A stretch of 64,000 nt of DNA from assembly GCA_903939115.1 (NCBI GenBank), contig CAJAFV010000070.1, forward strand, positions 28,332-92,331, written 5' to 3'. Under the pieces are notes generated by a model. That model had not been told where the DNA came from. It ran no database searches and was given only the letters and a program-made list of their open reading frames with translations. Both the position numbers and the translations under genes were made by a program. Below, piece after piece: positions 31,230 to 42,134 of the stretch. The DNA comes from an uncultured Geobacteraceae bacterium (GTDB lineage: Bacteria > Desulfobacterota > Desulfuromonadia > Geobacterales > Pseudopelobacteraceae). The stretch's first letter is position 1; every line of letters begins with the position of its first letter.

Positions 31230-32795
31230 CTATACCTTCAGCTTTCTGCGCAGCATCGATAATGCTTCAAGCGCTTCTTCGGATTTCATCAGTTTTGCCA
31301 GCAGAAAATAGACCGTGCCGCCACATATAATGGACCCGCCTAACACGACGCCTTTCAGAATCTTGTGACCATCTTGTGCCCAATCAACAAACGAGCAGCC
31401 ATACCATACAATCAACGCCATCGGAAGCGAAGCGGCAGTCGATTTAAGCGCAGTCACCATGATGGAGCGCCCGCCGAAAGAGCCTATCTTGCGCCTTAAC
31501 AGCCAGAGCAGCATCAGCATGTTACAGAACGCCGAAAAAGTTGTTGCCAGGGCCAATCCGCCATGTTTGAGAGGACCCATCAGGGCAAGGCTCAGGCTAA
31601 AGTTGATGATAAAGGCTATAAGCGCCGTATATACTGGAGTTTTTGTATCTTTGAGGGCGTAAAATACCGGTGCCAGAACCCGGGTCAATGCAACAAATGA
31701 GAGGCCGACCGAATAATAGAGCAGCGCAGTGGCAGAATTTACGACAGTGCTGTAATCAAACGCGCCACCCATGAATATCAGGCTGAATATTGGGGTTGAA
31801 CAGACCATCAAGCCGGCCATTGCAGGAATAGTGATAAAGAGCATCAGACGTACCCCAAAAGAGAGAGTCTCTTTCATGCCGCTTATGTCGCCTTCTGCCG
31901 CCTGCCTACTCATCGAAGGCAGCACCGCCTGCGCTACCGACACCGTAAAAATTCCCTGAGGAAACTCGAATAATCGCTGCGCATAATAGAGATACGAAAC
32001 GCTCCCTTGAGGTAAAAGGGAGGCCAGAATGGCACTGACAGTTATATTCAGATAATAGACGCCTACCCCGAACACAGACGGCACCATCAGCAAGGCAATG
32101 CTGCGGATTTCAGGGGTATTGAAGTTGAAATCAGGCCTGGGGGCATAGCCTCTACTCCAGAGTACCGGCATTTGCATGATCAACTGGATACAGCCACCAA
32201 TCAGGACACCGACAGCAAGGGAGGTGATGGGAACTTCAAAGAAGTCACTGAGACAGAGGGCGGCCAGAATCATGGAAATATTCAGAAACACTGTTGAAAT
32301 TGCGGGGGTAAAAAAGTGCCGCAACGTATTGAGGATCCCCATGCAGAGCGCTACCAGGCTGATGAAAAATATATAGGGGAACATCAGCCGATTGAGCAGC
32401 ACCGTCAGTTCAAATTTTCCCGGTACTGAAGTGAAGCCGGGAAACATACAACCAACAATGGCGGGCGAGAAGAGGATGCCGAGCAGGGTAATAATCGCCA
32501 TGACGATGGTAAGCAGGGTAAAGCAGGTATTGGCGAGCTCGCGGGCTTTTTCATCGCCGCGATGGGTGAGAGTCGCTGAAAACGTTGGAATGAACGCTGA
32601 AGTCAGGGCGCCCTCGGCAAAAAAACGCCGCAGCATGTTGGGTATCTGGAAAGCCGCAAAAAACGCATCCGTGGCCAGTCCGGCACCGAACAGCCGCGAA
32701 ACGACCATATCACGAACCATTCCCATGATTCGTGACAGCATCGTGGCGCTGCCAAGAATTCCGGCAGCTCTGGCTATATTCCGTTTTTCTGACAT
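31230..32795 (-). CDS. murJ: Lipid II flippase MurJ (MviN)
   Basis: AGILGSATMLSRIMGMVRDMVVSRLFGAGLATDAFFAAFQIPNMLRRFFAEGALTSAFIPTFS. Confidence 0.95.
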   Translation of the reverse strand: MSEKRNIARAAGILGSATMLSRIMGMVRDMVVSRLFGAGLATDAFFAAFQIPNMLRRFFAEGALTSAFIPTFSATLTHRGDEKARELANTCFTLLTIVMAIITLLGILFSPAIVGCMFPGFTSVPGKFELTVLLNRLMFPYIFFISLVALCMGILNTLRHFFTPAISTVFLNISMILAALCLSDFFEVPITSLAVGVLIGGCIQLIMQMPVLWSRGYAPRPDFNFNTPEIRSIALLMVPSVFGVGVYYLNITVSAILASLLPQGSVSYLYYAQRLFEFPQGIFTVSVAQAVLPSMSRQAAEGDISGMKETLSFGVRLMLFITIPAMAGLMVCSTPIFSLIFMGGAFDYSTVVNSATALLYYSVGLSFVALTRVLAPVFYALKDTKTPVYTALIAFIINFSLSLALMGPLKHGGLALATTFSAFCNMLMLLWLLRRKIGSFGGRSIMVTALKSTAASLPMALIVWYGCSFVDWAQDGHKILKGVVLGGSIICGGTVYFLLAKLMKSEEALEALSMLRRKLKV

Positions 32796-32805
32796 GAGAG
32801 GGAAT

Positions 32806-34191
32806 TTACCCTACGTGAGCAATGAAAAAGTCACGAATCTTCTCTATATCAGCATCCATGAGCTCACATCGGGTAGGTTTCCCATATAATTTTTTGACGG
32901 ACTCCGGGGGGGGCGGCTGAAATCCGAGTGACCGCTCCACTGTTTCGCTGAATTTTGCCGGGTGGGCAGTAGCAAGGCAGACCCTCGCAGAATCGGGCGG
33001 TAACAGGTCAAGAGCCGCTTTGACGCCAACTGCGGTATGAGGGTCAAGCAGGTAGTCGGTCTCAGCGTAAAAATCACGTATTGTCTGAAGCGTTGCGCTC
33101 TGATCAACTGAAGCCGAACAAAAGTCTGCACGAACCTGAGTCATCTCAACCTGAGTGAATGAAATCCGGCCAGACTCCTTCAGTTCTACAAATGCTTCTT
33201 TAAGCCGGGAAGAGTCATCAGCAAACAGATGAAACAGGTAGCGCTCAAAATTGGAAGCGATCTGGATATCCATAGAGGGAGAAACCGTTGCAACCACCTC
33301 TCCAAGAGAATAATCAGACGCATTGATAAAGCGGGTCAGAATATTATTCTCATTCGTCGCCAGTAACAGCTTGTCAACAGGCAAACCCATTCTCTTTGCA
33401 ACATATCCGGCAAAAATATCGCCAAAATTTCCGGTCGGCACCGAAAAATGAACCGCTGCATCGGTCGTATCAGTGACCCGCAGCCAGGCGTAAAAATAAT
33501 AGACCACCTGAGCCAGCACCCGTGCCCAGTTGATGGAGTTAACCGCTCCCAGAGAATATTTTTCCTTAAACTCCAGATCACCGAAAAGTTCTTTCACCAT
33601 ATCCTGACAGTCATCGAATGTTCCGCGTACCGCAATGTTGTGAACGTTGGCATCGGTAACAGAGGTCATTTGCAGCGCCTGAACCTCGGATGTTTTGCCA
33701 TACGGATGCAGGATAAAGATGGAAATACCACTTTTCCCGCGAACTCCGTGGATGGCGGCACTGCCGGTATCGCCGGATGTTGCCCCTATGATGTTTAATG
33801 TTTGCTTGCGTTCCGCCAGAATGTATTCAAACATATTGCCGAGAAACTGTAGCGCAACATCCTTAAAAGCCAGGGTAACGCCGTGAAACAGCTCGAGAAT
33901 ATAAACACCATTCTTTTTAATCAGCGGAGTAACGTCCGGATGGGTAAAGGTAGAGTATGAACGATTGATAAGCGATTTCAGATCTTCGGCCGGAATATCA
34001 CTGACGTACAGGGATATAATTTCAAAGGCGAGTTCAGCATAGGTAAGCTTCCGCCAGGATTCAAGCTTTTCTCTGGATACGGCTGGATACGATTGCGGAA
34101 GAAGCAGGCCTCCATCGGAAGCAAGTCCCATCATAACAGCATCCTTGAAGGTAATAGGGGCGATGCCGCCACGGGTACTTATATAACGCAT
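32806..34191 (-). CDS. thrC: Threonine synthase
   Basis: MRYISTRGGIAPITFKDAVMMGLASDGGLLLPQSYP, FHGVTLAFKDVALQFLGN, GATSGDTGSAAIHG. Confidence 0.95.
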   Translation of the reverse strand: MRYISTRGGIAPITFKDAVMMGLASDGGLLLPQSYPAVSREKLESWRKLTYAELAFEIISLYVSDIPAEDLKSLINRSYSTFTHPDVTPLIKKNGVYILELFHGVTLAFKDVALQFLGNMFEYILAERKQTLNIIGATSGDTGSAAIHGVRGKSGISIFILHPYGKTSEVQALQMTSVTDANVHNIAVRGTFDDCQDMVKELFGDLEFKEKYSLGAVNSINWARVLAQVVYYFYAWLRVTDTTDAAVHFSVPTGNFGDIFAGYVAKRMGLPVDKLLLATNENNILTRFINASDYSLGEVVATVSPSMDIQIASNFERYLFHLFADDSSRLKEAFVELKESGRISFTQVEMTQVRADFCSASVDQSATLQTIRDFYAETDYLLDPHTAVGVKAALDLLPPDSARVCLATAHPAKFSETVERSLGFQPPPPESVKKLYGKPTRCELMDADIEKIRDFFIAHVG

Positions 34192-34295
34192 GATATAAAC
34201 CTCTTTTCGAAAAATGTGCCGCCAACTGTGGTAAATAACACACTTTCACGCAGAACACAAAACTTGTATCCGGAGTTCAGAAGTCACGGGTATTC

Positions 34296-34829
34296 TCAAC
34301 GCTCCCTGATGGCCCGGCTATTTCGTCTTATCCACTCTACGATCAAACCGGCCGCGTACAATAGTGACATAGGTATCATCCATGCGATCAGGCAGATCAT
34401 CTGGCCAAGGTTACGCTCTGTCGGCAAGTTGGAAAGAGCATCTCGGTACTCTTTCTCAACCCTGTCAAAACCAGCCTTACCCTCAGGGCCTATCTGATAG
34501 GTACTGCGAAGTTTCGCTATCCAGACGGCATATCCCTCTGAAGCGGCATTCTCAAAGATCTTCCGGGGCGACTCTCCGGCAAAGGCCATCCCCTCGTATC
34601 GCTTGACCTCTTCGGTAATTGCAAAGACCATTTTGCGCTCAATACTTTGCCTGTCGGGCATACGCACGAAATAACAGCATGCCAGAATCAGAAGGTAGGT
34701 TACACCGGTAATCAACCAGAGTCGCTGCCAGGGTTGAATTTGACCCCTGGGATATTCTGGAACAACCCATGTGCCGGTAGGGGACTTTTCGAGGGTGACT
34801 TCTATGGGAATATCGCTCTTTAGTGGCAT
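34296..34829 (-). CDS. Hypothetical membrane protein
   Basis: 177 aa ORF with two hydrophobic segments (LWLITGVTYLLILACCYFV; MICLIAWMIPMSLLYAAGLIV). Confidence 0.6.
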   Translation of the reverse strand: MPLKSDIPIEVTLEKSPTGTWVVPEYPRGQIQPWQRLWLITGVTYLLILACCYFVRMPDRQSIERKMVFAITEEVKRYEGMAFAGESPRKIFENAASEGYAVWIAKLRSTYQIGPEGKAGFDRVEKEYRDALSNLPTERNLGQMICLIAWMIPMSLLYAAGLIVEWIRRNSRAIRER

Positions 34830-34853
34830 GTTACAGTTATAGCATTCAGGGTG

Positions 34854-35105
34854 TCAGGCATATACAGAGAAAGAATCGCGGAGCGCCTGGCTTTCCGCAT
34901 ACGTCACCGGAGCTGAGGGTTCTTTTTTCAATGACAAGACAGAAGAGCGCTCTTCCGAAAGTGTTACAACGTCCACAGGAAGAATGGATATGTGCATACG
35001 CAGGGGTTTTTTGTCAGCGCTTACTGCTGAATTCCTGTTTCCGGGCGTTTTCTGCGGAAAAGGAATAATCTGAAGCTGAGTTAGCTTGTCATTGACCGGT
35101 TGCAT
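34854..35105 (-). CDS. Small hypothetical protein
   Basis: 83 aa ORF immediately after a 54-aa ORF on the same strand; weak support. Confidence 0.4.
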   Translation of the reverse strand: MQPVNDKLTQLQIIPFPQKTPGNRNSAVSADKKPLRMHISILPVDVVTLSEERSSVLSLKKEPSAPVTYAESQALRDSFSVYA

Positions 35106-35123
35106 ACGCAGTAACCCTCCTCT

Positions 35124-35288
35124 TTATTGCCGTTGAGCGTCTTCGCGGTAATGTTCCTGTTTTTTCAGGATGGATGCGACTACATTGTCCAGAACTGACT
35201 TAAGATCACGGAGTGATGTGCGTTCATAATGCGTGGCAATCTTGTCCAGTACTTTGCAGGTTGTCACGGGGTCGGTATACCAGGGCAT
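35124..35288 (-). CDS. Small hypothetical protein (54 aa)
   Basis: Manual translation MPWYTDPVTTCKVLDKIATHYERTSLRDLKSVLDNVVASILKKQEHYREDAQRQ*. Below the ORF-track length cutoff; upstream sequence AAGGGGGATA resembles an RBS. Confidence 0.55.
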   Translation of the reverse strand: MPWYTDPVTTCKVLDKIATHYERTSLRDLKSVLDNVVASILKKQEHYREDAQRQ

Positions 35289-35659
35289 TTGTTTATCCCC
35301 CTTTCTTATGTCGCATGTCGGAGTCGTCCTGATGTCGTTGATTTTTTTGAAGAGCTTTGAAACAGACTAAAGCATAAGTTGTACCAATTTCAAAAAAAAC
35401 TGTAATTAAGATATGCTACCTGGTTTCATGGTATTTGCCTCTCCTGCAGGAGAAAAGCAGTGTCAGAATTTTGTTCTGTTTATATGCTGCCTGTGGCAAG
35501 TTTCTGACGTGGAGGAATCTAGTTGATAGAGCAAAATATCATGACATCAGAAAAAAACTTCAGGTTAGCCAAATATGCTGTTAAACTGAAGCGCTTGTCA
35601 GAGGACAGGTCTACTAGCGAAAAAATAATTCGTCGTAATCAAATAACGGGAGGCAGTGA

Positions 35660-36163
35660 ATGAAACGGTTGATGTCGTTACTGGTTGGATTATTAATGAT
35701 AACAGTGTGGGCTGGAACGGTGTTAGCGGACGATGCGCGGTTTGTCTTTTCCAGGAAGACAATAGAGGATAAACGTACTGACTTGACGTGGGCGAGAGAT
35801 GCCGACATGGGCAAACTGGACTGGATTGGTGCCGCCGAATTGATTAATAAACTGAATGAGAAGGAATACGCCGGGGCGAAAGATTGGAGGCTCCCAAACA
35901 GAGAAGAGTTCGGAACGCTGGTAACCTACGCCATACGGTCAGGCTACGGTGGCGGAGCGGGACTCTTATCTCCGTATCAACTTTTCAATAAAATAGGATT
36001 TAATAACGTACAACTTTGTTTTTACTGGTCATCGACTCCTGCCGACGATAGTGCAGCCAACGCCTGGGTGATAAACATGTACGATGGCAAGGGACGGATT
36101 GAGAGCAAGGAAAGCAACTATTGTGTATGGCCTGTCCGTGGCGGAAAAAAGGATGGCAAGTGA
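35660..36163 (+). CDS. Secreted DUF1566 (Lcl-like) domain protein
   Basis: Signal peptide; DLTWARDADMGKLDWIGAAELINKLNEKEYAGAKDWRLPNREEFGTLV...FYWSSTPADDSAANAWVINMYDG...WPVRGG. Confidence 0.85.
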   Translation: MKRLMSLLVGLLMITVWAGTVLADDARFVFSRKTIEDKRTDLTWARDADMGKLDWIGAAELINKLNEKEYAGAKDWRLPNREEFGTLVTYAIRSGYGGGAGLLSPYQLFNKIGFNNVQLCFYWSSTPADDSAANAWVINMYDGKGRIESKESNYCVWPVRGGKKDGK

Positions 36164-36223
36164 GGAATTGCTAAACACCCTGCTGTTCTTCCGTTATCAA
36201 ATGATTACCTGCAACGCTGATAG

Positions 36224-36934
36224 TCAGTGCGTCGCAGCCAAACTCAATCGGCGCATACCGGCACCCCCGGTAAGCGCCGTTTTATTGTCGTTCTGCGAAT
36301 CTTTGCATCCCTCACGCTCTCCATCCCGCAGATTATAATAATCTTCCGGAGTATTTATATTCCTGAAAGAGTTAAAGTCCGGGTCTACAAAGCGGACAGT
36401 GTTGCCGGGGAAAATAACGGCCTGGATTTCAGAATAAAACGAGACGAGCCGCCTCTTTCCTGCCTGCAGCGCCGTATCCATAGCAGGGAGACAGGAGCGG
36501 CAGTACACGGCATGCAGCGGTTCCAGACCGTCATCACTCTCAGGAATAATGACATCCCCCCGATGACGGCGGGCTACGAGTGCCCGGATCAGAGCATCGT
36601 TAAGGTAAGGCATGTCACAGGCGACAGAGAAAATATGCGGTGTGCGGCTGTTGACAAGTCCGGCGTGCAATCCTGCCAATGCCCCCATGCCATGGTAGAT
36701 GTCAGAAACCATGCGGCACCCCAGAAAAGCATACTGTTCCGGAGTATTGGTCACCACCAGCACTTCATCGAAAAGTCCTGACAACTGGCGATAAATTGAC
36801 TCAATAAAGCGTCCGCCACGATAGGGGAGCAACGCTTTGTTGCTCCCCATGCGGCTTGATTCTCCGCCGGCCAGAATGACGCCGGTAACTCCGGCAATCG
36901 CCGTGATTTTAGTGCTGTAGGGCATCAATGACAT
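36224..36934 (-). CDS. mobA: Molybdenum cofactor guanylyltransferase
   Basis: GVILAGGESSRMGSNKALLPYRGGRFIESIYRQL, VACDMPYLNDALI. Confidence 0.92.
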   Translation of the reverse strand: MSLMPYSTKITAIAGVTGVILAGGESSRMGSNKALLPYRGGRFIESIYRQLSGLFDEVLVVTNTPEQYAFLGCRMVSDIYHGMGALAGLHAGLVNSRTPHIFSVACDMPYLNDALIRALVARRHRGDVIIPESDDGLEPLHAVYCRSCLPAMDTALQAGKRRLVSFYSEIQAVIFPGNTVRFVDPDFNSFRNINTPEDYYNLRDGEREGCKDSQNDNKTALTGGAGMRRLSLAATH

Positions 36935-38154
36935 TAATGAACCACTCCATTGTCCGGTCTGTGCGCATGCCCATGTTCAACCGTGGTGCTGTGGGCATGG
37001 TCGGGGATGGAATAATCGACTGTCTCGGGGTGATGTTCGAATATCGGGAAATATTTGGCCAGCAGTACGAAAAAGAGGACATGGGCGGCGATAATGCCGA
37101 TCGTAACCAGTGATTCGATGATGGATGGGTAGTAGATCGCCTGATCGGCCTGCTCCATGCCGAACATAGAGACGTTGAAGCGGTTCAGCACCAGACCAAA
37201 GATTACCAGTGACGCCCCGCGCAGCTGCATGCGCTGATTCTCACGGCACTCCTGCTTCATGAACATGAACATCGGCACAATGACACCGATGATTATTTCC
37301 ACCACAAACAGCGCCAGCAGGCTGGGACGATCGAAAAGCGGACCGTGGGACAACAGGGTGGTTGCGCCGAGTTTAACCACCAGATAGACCCCGAGCACCC
37401 AGGGGAGAATTTTGGTCAAAACCTCCAGCAGTTCGGATTCATCCGGCTGGCCCATGAAGCGGTGAACCATGGTGGCTTCAAGGATAATTATCGAGATGCC
37501 GGTAAAGATGGCCGATAGCCAGAACAACAGCGGCAGAAGCGGGTTGTACCAGAGGGCGTGCAGCTTGTCCACGGCGATCAGGAAAAACGTGCCTAGCGAT
37601 GACTGGTGCAGGGTCGAGATGGAGGCGGCGCCGATAACGAGGGGCATTTCCAGCCAGCGCAATACCCGCAGCGGCACATGGTAACCGAGCTTCTCGCAGA
37701 CCGGTGAGAGGAATTCCATGAAGAGCACCGTGGTATAAGCCATGATGCACATCGACACCTCAAACATCGGTGAATGGACGTTCCAGTAGACCATGGTATG
37801 CCAGGCCCGCTGTGGCTGTCCCAGGTCGAGCAGCAGCCCGACGCTGACGAGAGAATAGCCGAGAAAGCCGGTCACAATGGCGGGGCGTACCAGCGGCTCT
37901 AGTTTTTTTATGTGGAAGCAGTGGACGATGGCACCCAGAGTAAAGGCCCCGGCCGCCAGCGGTACGGCGGTGACGACATCGAACGAGATCCAGAGGCCCC
38001 AGGGGTAGACATCGTTCAGGTTAGTGGTGACGCCGAGGCCGAAGATGAAGCGCACCAACGAGGCGAGCGCCCCGAGTACCACCAGGACGATCATGAACTT
38101 GAGGAAACGGTGATACCCTCTGATTTCATTGATAATGAGTTTTGCAGCGGTCAT
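36934..38154 (-). CDS. NrfD/PsrC-family membrane quinone-interacting subunit of formate dehydrogenase
   Basis: Polytopic protein, GLWISFDVVTAVPLAAGAFTLGAIVHCFHIKKLEPLVRPAIVTGFLGY; 4-bp overlap with the FeS subunit gene. Confidence 0.9.
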   Translation of the reverse strand: MTAAKLIINEIRGYHRFLKFMIVLVVLGALASLVRFIFGLGVTTNLNDVYPWGLWISFDVVTAVPLAAGAFTLGAIVHCFHIKKLEPLVRPAIVTGFLGYSLVSVGLLLDLGQPQRAWHTMVYWNVHSPMFEVSMCIMAYTTVLFMEFLSPVCEKLGYHVPLRVLRWLEMPLVIGAASISTLHQSSLGTFFLIAVDKLHALWYNPLLPLLFWLSAIFTGISIIILEATMVHRFMGQPDESELLEVLTKILPWVLGVYLVVKLGATTLLSHGPLFDRPSLLALFVVEIIIGVIVPMFMFMKQECRENQRMQLRGASLVIFGLVLNRFNVSMFGMEQADQAIYYPSIIESLVTIGIIAAHVLFFVLLAKYFPIFEHHPETVDYSIPDHAHSTTVEHGHAHRPDNGVVH

Positions 38155-39020
38155 CGGCTCTCCTCCTTCGTCCCGGCTTCAGTCGTTTCAACTTCCGGCT
38201 GTACCTTGCTGTTCTTGAATGCCTCTTCCCGTCTGACCCGCTCGGTGCGGTGGGTAAACCAGGAGAGGAGTGACAGGCCGCCTCCCACGGTGAGGAAGAT
38301 GCCCGGTACGAGGCGGAGCGCCTGCCAGGTGTAGGACGGCAGCGGACGTTTGGTTACCGGCTTGAAGCCGAGTTCATCCAGAGGTTGATGAGTCAGGTAG
38401 AGAACGCTGGTCCCCCCCGCCTCTTCCTTGCCGTAAATCGCCTGATGATAGCGCTCCGGCCGGTTATTGAGGCGCCTTTCGGCTTCCTTGAGCATGTCGC
38501 CGCGGCTACCGTAGGTGATAGCGGTCGGACAGGCAGTGGCGCAGGCAGGTTGCAGCCCTTCCTTGATGCGGCTGTAACAACCGGTGCATTTGCGTACCAG
38601 TGGAAAGGCTTTGCTCCATTCATACTTGGGCACGCCGAATGGGCAGGCGATCATGCAGAAACGGCAGCCGATGCAGCGACCCGCATCGTACACTACAGGC
38701 CCTTCGGCGGTTTTATTGAAGGCACCGACCGGACAAACCGAGGCGCAGGCCGGCTCATTACAGTGCATGCACATCTCTTTGTAGAACGCGAACTCGTTCT
38801 GGCCGTTCTTCTGGTAATCCTTGAACTTGACCCGGGTGAACGTGTATTCCGACATCAGCGGCGGATTCTGATACCCTTCGCCGCTGAAAAACTTCGTATT
38901 CTCCGCTTTCAGTTGGTTCCACTGCTTGCAGGCCACCTGGCAGCCACGACAGCCGGTACATTTAGTCGTATCTATCAGGAACGATTTCGTTTTATCAAAA
39001 TTTATCGGTGTCGAACTCAT
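38151..39020 (-). CDS. Formate dehydrogenase iron-sulfur subunit
   Basis: Ferredoxin-type clusters: CTGCRGCQVACKQWNQ, CMHCNEPACASVCPVGAF, CIGCRFCMIACPFGVP, CTGCYSRIKEGLQPACATACP. Confidence 0.95.
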   Translation of the reverse strand: MSSTPINFDKTKSFLIDTTKCTGCRGCQVACKQWNQLKAENTKFFSGEGYQNPPLMSEYTFTRVKFKDYQKNGQNEFAFYKEMCMHCNEPACASVCPVGAFNKTAEGPVVYDAGRCIGCRFCMIACPFGVPKYEWSKAFPLVRKCTGCYSRIKEGLQPACATACPTAITYGSRGDMLKEAERRLNNRPERYHQAIYGKEEAGGTSVLYLTHQPLDELGFKPVTKRPLPSYTWQALRLVPGIFLTVGGGLSLLSWFTHRTERVRREEAFKNSKVQPEVETTEAGTKEESR

Positions 39021-42000
39021 GCCTTGTTACCCCCTTTTTCAAGATTGCAGAGAAATGCCTTGAACTCGGGAATGCTGGTATTGGCACAACCCACCGTCGG
39101 TGTCAGCATATTAGCGCTGTCACCGGTTGAGAGACCGGCGTAGCCGAAATGCCACGGCATCCCGATCTGCTCGATCATTTTTCCTTCTACGTTGAACGGC
39201 TTGAGACGAGCAGTAATAAGGGTCACCGCCTCGATCGAGCCACGCTCGGTGGTAACGCGCACCTTGTCGCCTTTTTTGATTCCCTTCTGTTTGGCCAGAG
39301 ATTCACTGATCTCCACGAACATATCCGGGACCAGTTCGTTCAGCCATGGCAGGGAGCGGGTCATACCGCCGGTCTGCCAATGCTCGGTCATGCGGTAGGT
39401 CGTACCGATGAAAGGGAACTTCGCCAGATCACTGGAGACATTCTTCGGAATCTTGACCGCCGGGTTGTTCTGCACCTTCGACATCAGGTTGCTGGCCGGA
39501 CTCTCCACCGGTTCATAATGTTCCGGGAACGGGCCGTCCTTCAGATCCAGCGCATAAAGGCGCGCATGCCCTTCCGGCAGCATGATGAACGGGTATTTAC
39601 CCTCTTTGTCATCCTTCATAGGGGGCCAGGGGCCGTCAGGCACATCCCCCTTCCATTTCTTTTCAGTTGCATCCCAGGCGATAACGATCCGCTTGGGGTT
39701 GAACGGTTCACCCGCCTGGTTGACCGAGGCGCGATTGTAGATAATACGGCGGTTAACCGGCCAGCACCATGACCATTTGGGAAACAGTCCCAATCCGGTC
39801 GGGTCCGACTCGTCGCGACGCGCCATGAGGTTGCCCTCCTTGGTGTAGGAGCCGCTGTAGATCCAGCAGCCCGAAACGGTGGAGCCGTCATCCATCAGAT
39901 ATTTGAAGGCGGGAACCTGGTCGCCGGCCTTGAATTCCAGCGTCTTGTCCTTCTCAACGACCGTCACATCCCTGGTAAAATAGCCGTTAATCTCCTTGGC
40001 AACCATATGAACATCCGGCTCATGGCCGGTGCCGTAATTCCACGCCAGCTTGGTGATCGGCTCCGGGAAGACGCCCTTCTCTTTCGTGTAGAGAGCCTTC
40101 ATCCGTTTGTAGAACTGGTCGATGATCCAGAGGTCGCTCATGGATTTGCCCAGCGGTTCTACCGCCTTGTAGCGCCACTGCGCCCAGCGACCGGAGTTGG
40201 AGATGGAACCTTCCTTCTCTACTGAAGAGGCTGCCGGCAGCATGAATACTTCGGTCTGGATATCCTTCGGGTTGACGCCGGGGCGTTTCCAGAAGATAGA
40301 GGTTTCGGTTTCCCACAGGTCCACCGTCACCAGCCACTTGAGCGTGCCGAGTGCGGTGCGGGCGTGACCGGAATCGGGACCGCCGACCGCCGGGTTCATT
40401 CCCATGCAGACCAGTCCCTCTAGCTCCCCTTTGCCCATTTTTTCCAGAATCTTGTTGTAAGCATAGTTCCCCATGCGTTTCGGCAGATAGGAGTAGCAGA
40501 AGTCGTTGGCGGCCGTGGCGTTGTCACCGTACCAGGCCTTGAGCAGGCTGGTCAGATATTTGGGGGTATTGCCCCACCAGTTGACACTCTTGGTATCAGT
40601 GGTTTTGGGGGTCCATTTCTCTACATAGGCCTTGAGATCGACATTGTCGAACTCGGGGGATTTGAGGTAGCCGGGAAGCATGTGAAAGAGCAGGCCGTAG
40701 TCAGTTGAACCCTGGACGTTCGATTCACCGCGCAGGGCGTTAACTCCACCACCTGCGATGCCGATGTTGCCCAGCAGCATCTGCAGCATGGCAACCGCGC
40801 GAACGTTCTGGGTTCCGTGGGTGGACTGGGTGATGCCCATTGCGTAGAGGATCGTGCCTGCCTTGTCCGGGCGACCGGTGGCACAGAAGTTCTGCACGAC
40901 CTTGAGATAATCCTCTTTCTTCGTCCCGGTGATGGAGCAGACCATCTCCACGTTGTAGCGCGAGTAGTGATTCTTCAGCAGTTGAAAGACGCTGCGGGGA
41001 TTGTTCATGGTCAGGTCGCGCTTTGGCTTGCCGTCGCCCGCCGTTTCGTACGCCCAGGATTTCAGGTCGTAGCTTTTTTCCTTGTCATCAAAGGCGCAGA
41101 ACATGCCGTCCTTGAAATCGTACTTTTCGCCGACGAGGAAGGTAGCGTTAGTATAGTCACGCACATATTCTTCGTGGATCAACCGGTTCTGCAGGGCATA
41201 GTTGATCATGCCGCCCAGAAAGGCGATGTCGGTGCCGGGACGGACCTGGGCGTAGATGTCGGCCTTGGAGGCGCTACGGGTGTAACGGGGATCAACGACA
41301 ATCAGCTTGCCGCCGTTATCCATAGCTTCTTCAATCCACTTAAAGGAGATCGGGTGATTTTCGGCCGGGTTGCAGCCGATGATAAAAATGCTGTCGCTGT
41401 TCTTCAGATCAATCCAGTGATTCGTCATTGCCCCACGTCCAAATGAAGCCGCCAGACCGGCGACTGTTGAGGAGTGTCAAAGTCGTGCCTGATGTTCCAG
41501 TTGTCCGACACCCATGGCGCGGGAGAATTTGGACCAGAGGTAGCATTCCTCGTTGTCCAGTCCGGCACCGCCGAAGAAGGCCATGCCGTCAGTGCGGTTC
41601 ACCACGTATTCCTTGTTGTCCTTCTTGTTCAGTTCGGTGGTCTTGAAAGTCTTGTCGCGGGTCTCCTTCATACGCAGAGCAATTCTATCCAGAGCCCAAT
41701 CCCACGGTTTTTCCTCGAATTTGTCGGAACCGGGTGCACGGTACATGACCTTCTGCAGACGACGGTCATTGACCGCCACCTGGAAGAGCGAACTCCCCTT
41801 GGAACAGAGCGAGCCCTGATTGATGGGATGTTTCGGGTCACCCTCAATGTTGATGACTTTGCCCTCTTTGGTGTGAACCAGAAGACCGCACCCGACGGCG
41901 CAATAAGGACAGATTGTGGTTGAGGCCTTGAGTCCCTTGATACGTGTTACCGGTGCGTCGGCGTTGGCTTCGCCCGGTGTGCCGCTGAGGGCAATGCCGG

Positions 42001-42049
42001 TTGCTGCCAGCGCCCCACCCTGTAAAAACTGCCTGCGTGTCATTCCCAT
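39017..42049 (-). CDS. fdnG: Selenocysteine-containing formate dehydrogenase alpha subunit (UGA recoded at 41477-41479)
   Basis: ORF 41477..42049 (TAT signal MGMTRRQFLQGGALAATG, 4Fe4S CPYCAVGCGLLVH) reads through TGA in frame into ORF 39017..41428: ...[37 protein letters not shown], matching the FDH Sec active-site context. Confidence 0.96.
41447..41479 (-). promoter_or_regulatory. Bacterial SECIS element plus UGA Sec codon
   Basis: Minus strand TGA-CACTCCTCAAC-AGTCGCC-GGTCT-GGCGGCT: 7-bp stem with GGUCU apical loop, loop beginning 18 nt after UGA. Confidence 0.88.
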
Positions 42050-42119
42050 GTGTTGAATACTCCTTCGATATGGATAAAAAACAATAATGCCTAAAATAGT
42101 GCGACAAACGGCGTATACA

Positions 42120-42134
42120 GCAAGTTTTGCGCCA
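42120..42134 (-). promoter_or_regulatory. Sigma54-type promoter of the formate dehydrogenase operon
   Basis: Minus strand TTGGCGC-AAAAC-TTGC (TGGCAC-N5-TTGC with one mismatch), 71 bp upstream of ATG 42049. Confidence 0.65.

Noticed and set aside
38385-39143. 252-aa plus-strand ORF opposite the formate dehydrogenase FeS subunit
   Set aside because: Antisense shadow of a clearly coding ferredoxin-type gene.
40817-41446. 209-aa plus-strand ORF over the formate dehydrogenase alpha gene
   Set aside because: Antisense shadow; the minus-strand reading is a molybdopterin oxidoreductase with Sec.
39017-42049. Apparent pseudogene or frameshift in formate dehydrogenase
   Set aside because: The in-frame TGA is at the Sec active-site position, has a SECIS hairpin directly downstream, and selA, selB and tRNA-Sec are nearby.
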